A stretch of DNA of 64,000 nucleotides from Neotamlana laminarinivorans (GCF_020523925.1 NZ_JAJAPW010000005.1:62001-126000), one strand, 5' to 3'; shown: positions 7,666 through 17,283, counted from the stretch's first letter. The notes: generated by a model from the sequence alone, not told the origin. Program-made: numbers and translations.

Positions 7666-8044
7666 CTGCAAACGGAGCGCTTAATTTAAATGTTGGTATG
7701 GTAACATCAAATTTTTTAGTGGTTGTAAAGTTTACCATGCTGTAAAACCCTTGCATAGCTCCAAATGGAGATGATAATAAACAACCAGAGGTATATGTGT
7801 GCGACTCGCCTGGTTTTATTACTGGTTTTTTACCAATAACACCTTCACCAGATACAATTTCTATATTGTTTAAGGCATCAAAAATTTCCCAATGGCGTGC
7901 ATTAAGTTGCACAGAATCTTTACTTTGATTTTCAATTGTTACGGTATAACCAAAAGCATATTGAATTTTATAGTTTTTATAAAATGAGCCTTCGAAAGTT
8001 GTTTCGACCGAAATTTTAATGCCTTTTGTAACTTGTTGAACCAT
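7658..8044 (-). CDS. apaG: ApaG family protein
   Basis: A 128-residue single-domain ApaG protein (fibronectin-III-like beta sandwich). Visible family blocks are YTVTIENQSKDSVQLNARHW, GEGVIGKKPVIKPGE and YTSGCLLSSPFGAMQGFY. ApaG was named for cobalt/magnesium tolerance and links to diadenosine-polyphosphate metabolism in enterobacteria; its biochemical role remains unclear. It is monocistronic with a TATTTTTG promoter on the reverse strand at 8077-8084. Its last codon and stop lie inside the repeat at 7649-7665. Confidence 0.93.
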   Translation of the reverse strand: MVQQVTKGIKISVETTFEGSFYKNYKIQYAFGYTVTIENQSKDSVQLNARHWEIFDALNNIEIVSGEGVIGKKPVIKPGESHTYTSGCLLSSPFGAMQGFYSMVNFTTTKKFDVTIPTFKLSAPFAVN

Positions 8045-8076
8045 GTTAACTATTGATGAATCAATGTATTTAGTAG

Positions 8077-8084
8077 CAAAAATA
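8077..8084 (-). promoter_or_regulatory. -7 element of apaG
   Basis: The reverse strand reads TATTTTTG (TAnnTTTG), about 32 nt before the ATG. Confidence 0.5.
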
Positions 8085-8148
8085 CGAAATTTATTGTTGC
8101 TTGGATTATTATTTTAACGAATAGGCTTAAATATTAGTTAAACGGTAC

Positions 8149-9393
8149 TTAATTTGAGATGTTTACCGAGGTGCCTTCGCCTAATCCTATTATTTGATCG
8201 TAACGTGCACCCAAATTGCGATAATATACAATTACTTTGTAATTGTTTTCGGTTTGATAAAAATTGCCACTTACAATACCTTCGTTTAACGTAGTTTTTT
8301 CTTGCGAAACATATTTATAGTTGTAAAACCCTTGTTTTAATAATAGTGTTTTGTAAAAAATGTTTTGGTTTGCATCGTAATTCATTTTTGTATTATTATC
8401 AATAGAAAAATTATTAAAATTACCGTAAACATATATGGCTTTGTTTTTTAGGTTTTCGGTTGCTTTTAATGAAAAATGTACCCAAACATAATCAGCTTCA
8501 ATATCAGAATCTTTGGCATCTAAATTTAACACAGTGTAATTACCATTAATATCTGGGAAATAGGTGTAAGGTATATTATTACGAGGTGTGTTTGTGTATA
8601 AATAGCTGTGGTATAGGTTTTTTAACTCGATGTATTGAACACCAGTATTTGCTGCACGAGTATCTTTGTTTTCAAAATATAGGTATTCGTTGCCTGCCCA
8701 AAAGCTAGTTTCCTTATCGTAGCGGTACATAAGTTGGGTGCCAACGGTAAATTGCGGTTTTATGTTTGTTATAGCTGTTTTTAAATTGTTGTTTTTTATA
8801 ATTACAGCTTTTACGGTTTGCTTTGGGTTAGTTAATGTAATTTTTGGATCTATTAAAATTTCGACACGTTGTTTTTCGTTTATAAATGCCAGATCTCTAG
8901 ATCGTTTTAGGGTTACACCAACGTTTGCTTTGTTTTCATAAATCATGAATTTTCTTGAAAACACTAATTCATCATCATTATTAAAAATAGAAATAATATA
9001 GTTGCCAGTAACTTTAAGGCTTTTTGTAAATTGGTTAGGTATTGTAAGTGTGTAATGTGAATATATTTGGTAGGTGTTATATGAGTTTTCGTAATTTCTG
9101 ATGCGTTGATTATCAAAACCTTCAAGAAATTCAGGTTTCATAAGTTGAGATGGTGTCCAATCGTGATTAAAATGTTCTATTTTGTAATAGTAGTCCTCTT
9201 CATCTCCGTTTAAAGCATCAAAAGATATCTCAATGCTTTCTCCTAACTCTACGATAGGCAGCTGAGATAAATCGGTATTACCTTTAAAAATTATGGTTTT
9301 AATGTATTCTGGAGGGTTAACTTCATTTACTTGAGAAAAAGCAGCAAAAGAAACAAAGTAAAATGCTATGTAAAAACGGATTAAAAAAGTCAT
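8149..9393 (-). CDS. Type IX secretion system plug protein (DUF5103)
   Basis: About 414 residues from the ATG at 9391-9393, chosen because it puts a clean signal peptide (MTFLIRFYIAFYFVSFAAFSQ) at the N-terminus; the upstream in-frame ATG adds 11 residues. The sequence fits DUF5103: PPEYIKTIIFKGN, SFDALNGDEEDYYYKIEH and HDWTPSQLM near the start, and a carbohydrate-binding-like sandwich (AIYVYGNFNNFS...) near residue 320. In Flavobacterium johnsoniae the homologous Plug closes the periplasmic side of the SprA T9SS translocon. This matters here because several PUL enzymes downstream carry T9SS sorting signals. Confidence 0.85.
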   Translation of the reverse strand: MTFLIRFYIAFYFVSFAAFSQVNEVNPPEYIKTIIFKGNTDLSQLPIVELGESIEISFDALNGDEEDYYYKIEHFNHDWTPSQLMKPEFLEGFDNQRIRNYENSYNTYQIYSHYTLTIPNQFTKSLKVTGNYIISIFNNDDELVFSRKFMIYENKANVGVTLKRSRDLAFINEKQRVEILIDPKITLTNPKQTVKAVIIKNNNLKTAITNIKPQFTVGTQLMYRYDKETSFWAGNEYLYFENKDTRAANTGVQYIELKNLYHSYLYTNTPRNNIPYTYFPDINGNYTVLNLDAKDSDIEADYVWVHFSLKATENLKNKAIYVYGNFNNFSIDNNTKMNYDANQNIFYKTLLLKQGFYNYKYVSQEKTTLNEGIVSGNFYQTENNYKVIVYYRNLGARYDQIIGLGEGTSVNISN

Positions 9394-9515
9394 TTTATAA
9401 ATAAAAATTTTAGTAAAGATAATCAAAATCTATGCCCAAGACTAAAATGTTATTTAGAATAAATATAAATAAATTATTGATGTGATTATAAATAGAATTT
9501 ATATGAATTACTTCG

Positions 9516-9523
9516 TATTTTTG
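9516..9523 (+). promoter_or_regulatory. Promoter of the nqr operon
   Basis: TATTTTTG is a perfect -7 element, 39 nt before the nqrA ATG. Transcription would start near 9530. The -33 region is AT-rich without an exact TTTG. Confidence 0.5.
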
Positions 9524-9562
9524 CTGCGATTTTTATTAAAATAAATTCAACAAAAAAATAAT

Positions 9563-10918
9563 ATGTCAAACGACATTCGTATTAAAAAGGGTCTGGACAT
9601 TAAACTTAATGGTGAAGCTGAAAAAACTGTAGAACAAGCAGTTATTAGTAACTACTGCACCATAAGGCCAGAAGATTTCCACGGTGTTATTCCAAAACTT
9701 GTTGCAAAAGAAGGAACCTCTGTTAACGCAGGTGGTGTTTTGTTTTACAATAAAGCCAACGAAGCGATAAAGTTTTTATCGCCAGTTTCAGGTAAAGTTG
9801 TTGAGGTTGTACGTGGACCAAAAAGACGCATTGATGCTATTAAAATTGAAGCAAGCAAACCACAAACTTTTGAAGATTATGGTAAGTTTGATGTTGATGG
9901 CGCAACAGCGGAAAGTGTTAAATCGCATTTGCTACAAGCAGGTTGTTGGCCGTTTATTAAACAACGACCGTACGATGTAATTGCAAACCCAGCAAAGGCA
10001 CCAAAAGCCATTTTTATTTCGGGTTATGCTTCTGCACCGCTTGCTGCCGATTTGGATTTTACCTTACAGGGTAAAGAAGCCGAATTACAAGCAGCAGTTA
10101 CAGCCTTAGCAAAACTTACTGAAGGTAAAGTGCATGTGTCTGTTGGTAAAACATCAAACTCACCACTTGCAGGTTTATCTGGTATTACATTGCATAAGGT
10201 TTATGGGCCACACCCATCAGGTAATGTAGGGACTCAAATTAATAAAATCGATCCAATAAATAAAGGCGAAGTTGTGTGGACAGTAAATCCGCAAGACTTA
10301 GTTATTATTGGAGAGTTATTATTAACTGGTAAGTTTAATGCAGAGCGTATAGTTGCTTTGGTTGGTTCTTCAGTTCAGAAGCCAAGATACTTTAAAACTA
10401 TTATTGGTAGTGAAGTTTCTACAATGATTTATGATAAAGGTGTAGAGCAATCAGGAAACGATCGTATCATTTCAGGTAATGTGCTTTCAGGTAAAGAAAT
10501 TAAAGCCGATGGTGCTTTAGATTATTACAGTAATACAATTTCTGTAATTCCAGAAGGCGATGATTACGATTTTTTCGGTTGGAACAAACCAATATTTAAC
10601 AAAATATCTACTTCAAGAGCTTTAACTTTTTCTTGGTTAAGCCCTAATAAAAAGTACGATTTAAATACAAATACAAACGGTGAACATCGCGCATTTGTTG
10701 TAACTGGTAACTATGAGGAAGTTTTTCCTTTAGATATTTTTCCGATGCAAATTCTAAAAGCTTGTATGTATAAAGACTTAGATGAAATGGAAGCGTTAGG
10801 TATGTATGAAGTAGCTCCAGAAGATTTTGCACTTACCGAGTTTGTTTGTGTGTCTAAACAACCGCATCAAAAAATTATTAGAGAAGGTTTAGACTTAATG
10901 ATTAAAGAGATAGGATAA
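9563..10918 (+). CDS. nqrA: Na+-translocating NADH:quinone reductase subunit A
   Basis: 451 residues, the soluble cytoplasmic subunit of the sodium-pumping NADH:quinone oxidoreductase, associated with quinone binding. Family features are the N-terminal KKGLDIKLNGEAEKTV, the biotinyl/RnfC-like barrel segment LSPVSGKVVEVVRGPKRR, and LAGLSGITLHKVYGPHPSGNVGTQI. It is the first gene of a complete nqrABCDEF operon. Its stop overlaps the nqrB start by one base (TAATG), implying translational coupling. The complex couples NADH oxidation to Na+ export, typical of marine flavobacteria. Confidence 0.97.
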   Translation: MSNDIRIKKGLDIKLNGEAEKTVEQAVISNYCTIRPEDFHGVIPKLVAKEGTSVNAGGVLFYNKANEAIKFLSPVSGKVVEVVRGPKRRIDAIKIEASKPQTFEDYGKFDVDGATAESVKSHLLQAGCWPFIKQRPYDVIANPAKAPKAIFISGYASAPLAADLDFTLQGKEAELQAAVTALAKLTEGKVHVSVGKTSNSPLAGLSGITLHKVYGPHPSGNVGTQINKIDPINKGEVVWTVNPQDLVIIGELLLTGKFNAERIVALVGSSVQKPRYFKTIIGSEVSTMIYDKGVEQSGNDRIISGNVLSGKEIKADGALDYYSNTISVIPEGDDYDFFGWNKPIFNKISTSRALTFSWLSPNKKYDLNTNTNGEHRAFVVTGNYEEVFPLDIFPMQILKACMYKDLDEMEALGMYEVAPEDFALTEFVCVSKQPHQKIIREGLDLMIKEIG

Positions 10919-12117
10919 TGAGTTTAAAAAGTAATTTACATAACTTAAAAGAAAAGTATAAAGGAACCAAAATGGCTCCTGCTTTTAACGCATTACATAC
11001 GTTCTTATACTTGCCTAACGAAACTACTCATGGTGGTACGCATATTAAGGCAGCAGACGATTTAAAGCGAACAATGAACACCGTTATTATGGCATTAGTA
11101 CCATGTTTAATTTTTGGTATGTTTAATGCGGGTTATCAGCACTTTGCTGCAGTAGGAACTCCTGTAGAGTTCTTATCATGGGATGCCTTTTACATTGGTT
11201 TAATTAAAGTTTTGCCTTTAGTAATTGTATCTTATGGTGTTGGTTTAGCTATAGAATTTTTATTTGCGGTAATTAAAGGACACGAAGTAGAAGAGGGTTA
11301 CTTAGTAACAGGAATGCTAGTGCCATTAATTGTTCCTGTAGATTTACCACTTTGGATGCTTGCTGTAGCAGTTGCTTTTGGTGTTGTTATTGGTAAAGAA
11401 GTTTTTGGTGGTACTGGAATGAACATATTAAACCCAGCATTAACTATTCGTGCTTTTTTATTCTTTGCATATCCAACATGGATGTCTGGAGATAAAGTGT
11501 GGGTTCACGGTGCTGTAGAGCGTGCTCAAGAGGTTGCAAATGGTGCAAATGTAGATGTTATTTCAGGTGAAACTATTTTAGGTAGTTTAGCACAAAGCAA
11601 TGTAGCAGGTTATTCTGTAGCTGATATGTTCTTTGGATTTATACCTGGTTCGGTTGGAGAAACATCAACGTTATTAATATTATTGGGAGGATTATTTTTA
11701 ATCTTTACTAAAATAGGAAGCTGGAGAATTATGTTGTCATCTGTTGTTGGAGCCTTAGTAATGGGGTTAATATTCAATGGAGTAGTAAGTTCTGGTTGGA
11801 TAACAGAAAGTAGCAAGTTTTATGGATTAATGAGTGAAACTTTTTGGCATCATTTATTAATTGGTGGTTTTGCTTTTGGTACTGTTTTTATGGCTACCGA
11901 TCCAGTAACAGCGTCTCAAACAAATAAAGGAAAATGGATTTACGGATTTTTGGTAGGTTTCATTTCAATTTTAATTCGTGTGTTCAATCCAGCGTATCCA
12001 GAAGGTGTAATGTTAGCCATTCTATTAATGAATGTGTTTGCACCAACTATAGACCATTATGTGGTACAAGGAAACGTTAAGAAAAGAATGAAACGTTTAA
12101 AAGTTAAAACAGCTTAA
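10918..12117 (+). CDS. nqrB: Na+-translocating NADH:quinone reductase subunit B
   Basis: A 399-residue polytopic inner-membrane subunit. The covalent FMN site is recognisable: FMATDPVTASQT, where the last Thr (T335) matches the flavinylated Thr known in Vibrio NqrB. GGTGMNILNPALTIRAFLFFAYP is the conserved membrane loop. Flavinylation needs ApbE, which is encoded at 19515-20489. The length is close to Vibrio NqrB. It carries electrons towards quinone and forms part of the Na+ path. Confidence 0.97.
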   Translation: MSLKSNLHNLKEKYKGTKMAPAFNALHTFLYLPNETTHGGTHIKAADDLKRTMNTVIMALVPCLIFGMFNAGYQHFAAVGTPVEFLSWDAFYIGLIKVLPLVIVSYGVGLAIEFLFAVIKGHEVEEGYLVTGMLVPLIVPVDLPLWMLAVAVAFGVVIGKEVFGGTGMNILNPALTIRAFLFFAYPTWMSGDKVWVHGAVERAQEVANGANVDVISGETILGSLAQSNVAGYSVADMFFGFIPGSVGETSTLLILLGGLFLIFTKIGSWRIMLSSVVGALVMGLIFNGVVSSGWITESSKFYGLMSETFWHHLLIGGFAFGTVFMATDPVTASQTNKGKWIYGFLVGFISILIRVFNPAYPEGVMLAILLMNVFAPTIDHYVVQGNVKKRMKRLKVKTA

Positions 12118-12121
12118 AAAG

Positions 12122-12874
12122 ATGAGTAATAAAACAGATAGTAACGTATATACCATAATATTTGCCATTGCTATGGTAATTATTGTAGGAGCTTTATTAG
12201 CATTTACAGCTGCATCTTTAGCTCCAAAAATATCAGAAAACCAACGTATAGAAAAACAACAAAACATTCTATATGCCATGGGAGTAAATAATAATGATGA
12301 AGGTAGTGCTGTGTTTGTTGATGCAGGTGAAGCTCAAGAGTTATTTTCAAAATATATTACTAAGCAATTGGTAATGCAAAATGGAAATGTAACAGAAGAT
12401 GCTGAAGCTTACCTTATCGATATTAAAAAGCAAAAAACTATAGGAACAAATAATCCAGATGAAAGAAAGCTACCTATATTCTTAGGCGATAAAGATGGTA
12501 AAACATATTATGTTATTCCAATTTATGGTAAAGGTTTATGGGATGCCATTTGGGGATATGTTTCTGTAGATAAAAATATGGTTATTCAAGGTGCCTATTT
12601 CGATCACAAAGGAGAAACACCTGGTTTAGGAGCAAATATTAAAGAGCGCTTTTTTATGGATGACTTTATTGGAGAACATTTATTAGATAGCAACGGAAAC
12701 TTTAAAGGTGTAGATGTTGCAAAAGGTAATGCCGATCCAAAAAATGAAAACAAAACCGATAACGAGGTTGATGCAATTGCGGGAGCTACTATTACAGGTA
12801 ATGGAGTTACAGCAATGATAAAAAGCGATTTAAAGCTTTACAAACCTTATTTCGATAATCTTAAAAATAACTAA
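12122..12874 (+). CDS. nqrC: Na+-translocating NADH:quinone reductase subunit C
   Basis: 250 residues with one N-terminal membrane helix (VYTIIFAIAMVIIVGALLAFTAA) and a periplasmic FMN-binding domain. The flavinylation motif is VDAIAGATITGNGV, with T223 as the expected FMN-bearing residue. GETPGLGANIKERFF is a second conserved block. It starts 4 bp after nqrB. Maturation depends on export and on the periplasmic lipoprotein ApbE. Confidence 0.97.
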   Translation: MSNKTDSNVYTIIFAIAMVIIVGALLAFTAASLAPKISENQRIEKQQNILYAMGVNNNDEGSAVFVDAGEAQELFSKYITKQLVMQNGNVTEDAEAYLIDIKKQKTIGTNNPDERKLPIFLGDKDGKTYYVIPIYGKGLWDAIWGYVSVDKNMVIQGAYFDHKGETPGLGANIKERFFMDDFIGEHLLDSNGNFKGVDVAKGNADPKNENKTDNEVDAIAGATITGNGVTAMIKSDLKLYKPYFDNLKNN

Positions 12875-12879
12875 AACGT

Positions 12880-13524
12880 ATGGGACTTTTATCAAAAAAA
12901 GATGCCAAGTTAATCACCGATCCGTTAGCAGATAATAACCCAATTACTATACAGGTATTAGGTATTTGTTCGGCTTTAGCAATTACTGCTCAGTTAAAAG
13001 CATCAATTGTAATGGCTGTGTCTGTAATGGCTGTATTAGGTATAGGTAACGTGGTAATCTCGTTAATGCGAAACATTATTCCTTCAAAAATTAGAATTAT
13101 CGTTCAGCTAGTTGTAGTTGCCGCTTTGGTAATTATTGTAGATCAAGTTTTAAAAGCCTTCTCGTACGAGTTAAGTAAAACCCTATCTGTATTTGTAGGT
13201 TTAATTATTACCAATTGTATTATTATGGGACGTTTTGAAGCATTTGCTTTAGGTAATGGACCATGGCGTTCGTTTTTAGATGGTATTGGTAATGCTTTAG
13301 GTTACGGTGTAATTCTGGTTATAGTAGGTTTCTTTAGAGAATTATTAGGTTCTGGTACATTATTAGGATTTAAAGTTTTAGGAGATCCAATTGAAAAAAC
13401 AGGATTATATGCTATTGGTTACGAAAACAATGGTTTCATGTTATTATCGCCAATGGCGTTAATTGTTGTTGGAATTATTATTTGGGTACAACGTAGTAGA
13501 AATAAAGATTTAATCGAAGACTAA
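12880..13524 (+). CDS. nqrD: Na+-translocating NADH:quinone reductase subunit D
   Basis: 214 residues, six membrane helices by eye, with the conserved TNCIIMGRFEAFALGNGPWRSFLDGIGN segment (the half-membrane Cys that, with one in NqrE, binds an intramembrane 2Fe-2S centre). It begins 5 bp after nqrC. It is followed by a 50-bp gap holding a palindromic repeat, the only sizeable gap in the operon. Confidence 0.97.
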   Translation: MGLLSKKDAKLITDPLADNNPITIQVLGICSALAITAQLKASIVMAVSVMAVLGIGNVVISLMRNIIPSKIRIIVQLVVVAALVIIVDQVLKAFSYELSKTLSVFVGLIITNCIIMGRFEAFALGNGPWRSFLDGIGNALGYGVILVIVGFFRELLGSGTLLGFKVLGDPIEKTGLYAIGYENNGFMLLSPMALIVVGIIIWVQRSRNKDLIED

Positions 13525-13534
13525 TTGACTTGTT

Positions 13535-13556
13535 ATTCTGAACTTGTTTTCAGAAT
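13535..13556. repeat. Palindromic intergenic element inside the nqr operon
   Basis: ATTCTGAA (13535-13542) and TTCAGAAT (13549-13556) form a perfect 8-bp inverted repeat around CTTGTT. It occupies the nqrD-nqrE gap. The sequence resembles a short mobile REP-like element (ATTCTGAACTTGTTTCAGAATCT type) that I recall being scattered in flavobacterial genomes. There is no T run, so it is not an intrinsic terminator. Confidence 0.65.
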
Positions 13557-13574
13557 CTCATCAAAATAAAGAAT

Positions 13575-14294
13575 ATGGAACATATAGAATTATTTTTCAA
13601 ATCAATATTTATCGATAACATGGTATTTGCCACATTCCTTGGGATGTGTTCTTACCTTGCGGTATCTAAAAAAGTAAGTACAGCCGTTGGTTTAGGTGCT
13701 GCAGTAGTTTTCGTATTAGCAGTAACTGTGCCTGTAAACTGGTTGTTAGACCAGTATATTTTACAACCTGGTGCTTTAAAATGGTTAGGGGCAGAATATG
13801 CAGAGTACGATTTAAGTTTCCTTTCGTTTATCATGTTTATTGCAACTATTGCAACTATGGTACAATTAGTGGAAATTGTGGTGGAAAAGTTTTCACCATC
13901 TTTATACAACTCTTTAGGTATATTTTTACCACTTATTGCTGTTAACTGTGCGATTTTAGGAGGTTCGTTATTTATGCAATCTCGCGAAATTCAAACTATA
14001 GGCTTAGCATTTAATTATGGTATTTCTTCTGGAATAGGATGGTTTTTAGCCATTTTAGCGATTGCAGCAATACGAGAAAAAATACGTTACTCTAACGTAC
14101 CAGCTCCATTAAGAGGTTTAGGTATTACTTTTATTATTACTGGTTTAATGGCCATTGGTTTTATGAGTTTTGGAGGAATGCTTACAGGAGGTGATGAAGA
14201 AGCTCCAGCAGAAGAAAAAGCTGCCAAAATTGAGAAAAAGGAAGATTCAAAAAAAGACATTGAAGTCGCTAACAACATAAAAGTTATAAAGTAA
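13575..14294 (+). CDS. nqrE: Na+-translocating NADH:quinone reductase subunit E, with acidic/basic tail
   Basis: 239 residues. The first ~200 are a normal Nqr[30 protein letters not shown] and [20 protein letters not shown], with the Cys residues that share the intramembrane iron-sulfur centre with NqrD. The C-terminus carries an extra hydrophilic tail of ~35 residues ([20 protein letters not shown]... ) absent from the ~200-residue Vibrio protein as I recall it. The tail would lie on one face of the membrane. nqrF begins 1 bp after the stop. Confidence 0.95.
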   Translation: MEHIELFFKSIFIDNMVFATFLGMCSYLAVSKKVSTAVGLGAAVVFVLAVTVPVNWLLDQYILQPGALKWLGAEYAEYDLSFLSFIMFIATIATMVQLVEIVVEKFSPSLYNSLGIFLPLIAVNCAILGGSLFMQSREIQTIGLAFNYGISSGIGWFLAILAIAAIREKIRYSNVPAPLRGLGITFIITGLMAIGFMSFGGMLTGGDEEAPAEEKAAKIEKKEDSKKDIEVANNIKVIK

Positions 14295-14295
14295 T

Positions 14296-15606
14296 ATGAT
14301 TTTAGCAGCAGGAACATTAGGAACCGTTATTGCAACAGTAAGTGCTTTTTTAGTAATTACATTGTTGTTAGTGGCGTTATTATTATTTGTAAAACAAAAA
14401 TTATCGCCATCTGGTCCAGTAAAAATTACTATCAATGGTGAAAAAGAAATTGAAGTAGCTTCGGGTGGTAGTTTATTATCAACTTTAGGTAATCAAAAAA
14501 TATTCTTACCATCGGCTTGTGGTGGTGGTGGTACTTGTATACAATGTGAGTGTCATGTTTTAGAAGGTGGAGGAGAAGCTTTACCAACCGAAACCCCTCA
14601 CTTTACAAGAAAAGAATTACAACATGGTGCACGTTTGGCTTGTCAAGTAAAAGTTAAGCAAGACATGAACATTACAATTCCAGAAGAAGTATTTGGAATT
14701 AAGAAATGGGAAGCAGAAGTTGTACGTAACTACAATGTAGCATCATTTATTAAAGAATTTGTTGTTCGTATTCCAGAGGATATGAATTACAAAGCAGGTG
14801 GATATATTCAAATTGAAATTCCTAAATGCGAAATTAAATATGCTGATATAGATATTACAGCGCATCCAGAAGAGCATGAAACTCCAGATAAGTTTCAAGC
14901 AGAATGGGATAAGTTTGGTTTATGGCCTTTAGTAATGAAAAATGATGATATTGTAGAGCGTGCATATTCTATGGCTTCTTACCCTGCAGAAGGGCGTGAT
15001 ATTATGCTTAATGTACGTATTGCTACGCCACCATGGGATAGAAATAAAAACGGTTGGATGGATGTAAATCCAGGTGTAGCATCATCTTATATTTTCTCAA
15101 GAAAGCAAGGTGATAAAGTAACTATTTCTGGTCCTTATGGAGAGTTCTTTATTAACGAAAGTGATTCAGAAATGCTTTACGTTGGTGGAGGTGCTGGTAT
15201 GGCGCCAATGCGCTCGCACTTATATCACTTATTTAAAACATTAGAAACAGGAAGAACGGTTACTTATTGGTATGGTGGACGTTCTAAGCGTGAGTTGTTC
15301 TACTTAGAGCATTTTTATGAGTTAGAGCGTAAGTTCCCTAACTTTAAATTCTTCTTAGCATTATCTGAACCTTTACCAGAAGATAACTGGAAGGTTAAAA
15401 AAGATATTCATGATGAAGAAGGAGATGGTTTTGTTGGATTTATTCACAACTGTGTAATCGATAATTATTTAAGTATCCATGAGTCGCCAGAAGATATTGA
15501 ATTATATTTTTGTGGGCCACCATTAATGAACAAAGCAGTTCAAAAAATGGGTGAAGATTTTGGTATTCCAGATGAACATATCCGATTTGATGACTTTGGT
15601 GGTTAA
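14296..15606 (+). CDS. nqrF: Na+-translocating NADH:quinone reductase subunit F
   Basis: 436 residues, the NADH-oxidising entry subunit. After one N-terminal helix comes a 2Fe-2S ferredoxin domain (CGGGGTCIQCEC, then a fourth Cys in GARLACQVKV). It is followed by an FAD domain (ERAYSMASYP) and an NADH domain (LYVGGGAGMAPMRSHLYHL, YFCGPPLMNKAV). The length is slightly above the ~408 residues of Vibrio NqrF. It is the last gene of the operon and is followed by a strong terminator. Confidence 0.97.
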   Translation: MILAAGTLGTVIATVSAFLVITLLLVALLLFVKQKLSPSGPVKITINGEKEIEVASGGSLLSTLGNQKIFLPSACGGGGTCIQCECHVLEGGGEALPTETPHFTRKELQHGARLACQVKVKQDMNITIPEEVFGIKKWEAEVVRNYNVASFIKEFVVRIPEDMNYKAGGYIQIEIPKCEIKYADIDITAHPEEHETPDKFQAEWDKFGLWPLVMKNDDIVERAYSMASYPAEGRDIMLNVRIATPPWDRNKNGWMDVNPGVASSYIFSRKQGDKVTISGPYGEFFINESDSEMLYVGGGAGMAPMRSHLYHLFKTLETGRTVTYWYGGRSKRELFYLEHFYELERKFPNFKFFLALSEPLPEDNWKVKKDIHDEEGDGFVGFIHNCVIDNYLSIHESPEDIELYFCGPPLMNKAVQKMGEDFGIPDEHIRFDDFGG

Positions 15607-15627
15607 ACTAATTAATACATTATAATA

Positions 15628-15660
15628 AAAAAAACCAACTCTTTAGAGTTGGTTTTTTTT
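15628..15660 (+). terminator. Terminator of the nqr operon
   Basis: AACCAACTCT (15633-15642) pairs with AGAGTTGGTT (15645-15654), followed by a T run. It lies 22 bp past the nqrF stop. Confidence 0.9.
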
Positions 15661-15783
15661 ATGAATAAGATCAAGGCTTTTGTTTATAAACTTTGTTTTT
15701 AAATGTATTTAAAACTTTTTTTCAATGAAAATAGATATATTAATTAATGATATATTTATAATTTATTTTTTGGTCTAAAAAGT

Positions 15784-17283
15784 TTAATCTCTACTAGCTT
15801 TTTTTAAGTGAATTTTAAAAGTTGTTCCTACATTTACTTCACTTTCTATCTCAACTTTTCCACCAATTGCTTCTATTTGATTTTTTGTAATAAATAAACC
15901 AATGCCTTTTGAGTCTTTATTTCTATGGAAAGTTTTATACATACCAAAAAGTTTTTCACCATATCTCTCAAGGTCTAAACCTAGTCCAGAGTCTTTAATT
16001 GATATTATTACATAATCGTCAACTACATCTGTTTTAATTTCGATTTTTGGTGATTCGTTGGGTTTCTTATATTTTATAGCGTTTGTTAGGAAATTTAATA
16101 TTATACTATCTAAATATGCTGGAATTCCTAATATGTGTATTGTAGAATCTATATCTAGGCTTATATCTGCTTTTGAGGCAATTATTTGGGCTGATAAACT
16201 ATTCAGGATGGTATTAAACGCTTGCTTTAAATTTAAAGATTCTAGCTGAATATCTTTCTTAGTGTTAATTGACGCTACTGTGTTTAGGTTGTCTACTGTT
16301 TCACCTAAATGTTTTACAGCTTTTTTTAATAACGGATAAATTTGATTTTCTGAATCTTTAGGAGATTCCATTTGTTCTAAATCTAGAAGCATATCTAAAT
16401 TAGAAAAATGAGATCGTAAGTTATGTGAAACTATATGAGCAAAATTTAATAAACGTTTATTCTGGTTTTCTGTGGTATCTAGTAAATCAATTATTTTTTG
16501 AGTGCCTTTTTTTAGTTGAGTAATATCGTTTATTTGTGTTACTATATGAAGAGGAGTGCCATCGTTATCTCTAATTATAGTTCCAGAAATAGATGCCCAA
16601 ATAGTTTTTCCTGATTTATGATAATAGCGTTTTTCAGTTTTAAAACAGTTAATTTCACCATTAATAAGATCCATCACGGCTTTTCTTCCTTTTGCTATAT
16701 CATCAGGGTGTGTAATATCGTAAAAAGTAAATGTTTTTATTTCCTCTTTAGTATATCCAAATGTTTTACAAAAGCTATGATTTGCGTCTATAAATTTTCC
16801 GTTTAAATCTATTATAACAGTACCAACTAAAGCATGATCAAAGGTTTTTTGTAATACTTGTTCTCTGTATGCTAATTCTTTTTCATTTTTTGTCTTTTCA
16901 TCTATATCTTGAAAAAGCCCAATTATTTTTATACAATCGCCATTTTTAACAATAGGTTTACCAATGGCTCTAACCCATTTTTCTTTGCCTTTACTAGTAA
17001 TTATTTGTAAATCTACATCGTAGTTTTTATGGTTTTCTACACAGTTTTTAAAAGATTTTGCAATCATTGCTCGACTATAACCTTCTTTATAGAAGTTTAT
17101 AGCTTCCGTAATATTGGGTTTGTAGCTTAGGGGAAGTTCATGAATTTTATAAGTTTCTTCACTCCAAGAAACTGTTTGTTCTTCTATATTATATTCCCAC
17201 GTGCCTATTTTTGCACAATCTTGAATAAAATTTAAGAAAAATTCCATATCTGTTTCTGTAATAACATCACGTGGGATTTTCAT
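15784..17283 (-). CDS. PAS-domain sensor histidine kinase
   Basis: 499 residues without signal peptide or membrane segment, so probably cytoplasmic. Two PAS domains lie at about residues 15-130 (SWSEETYKIHELPL) and 140-260 (FDHALVGTVIIDLNGKFIDANHSFCKTFGYTKEE...). The phosphoacceptor region is FAHIVSHNLRSHFSNLD. The HATPase domain follows with LNFLTNAIKYKK (N box), DSGLGLDLERYG (G1) and SKGIGLFITKNQIEAIGG (G2). No receiver domain is attached and no response regulator gene is adjacent, so its partner is unknown. The signal sensed cannot be told from the sequence. Confidence 0.92.
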   Translation of the reverse strand: MKIPRDVITETDMEFFLNFIQDCAKIGTWEYNIEEQTVSWSEETYKIHELPLSYKPNITEAINFYKEGYSRAMIAKSFKNCVENHKNYDVDLQIITSKGKEKWVRAIGKPIVKNGDCIKIIGLFQDIDEKTKNEKELAYREQVLQKTFDHALVGTVIIDLNGKFIDANHSFCKTFGYTKEEIKTFTFYDITHPDDIAKGRKAVMDLINGEINCFKTEKRYYHKSGKTIWASISGTIIRDNDGTPLHIVTQINDITQLKKGTQKIIDLLDTTENQNKRLLNFAHIVSHNLRSHFSNLDMLLDLEQMESPKDSENQIYPLLKKAVKHLGETVDNLNTVASINTKKDIQLESLNLKQAFNTILNSLSAQIIASKADISLDIDSTIHILGIPAYLDSIILNFLTNAIKYKKPNESPKIEIKTDVVDDYVIISIKDSGLGLDLERYGEKLFGMYKTFHRNKDSKGIGLFITKNQIEAIGGKVEIESEVNVGTTFKIHLKKASRD

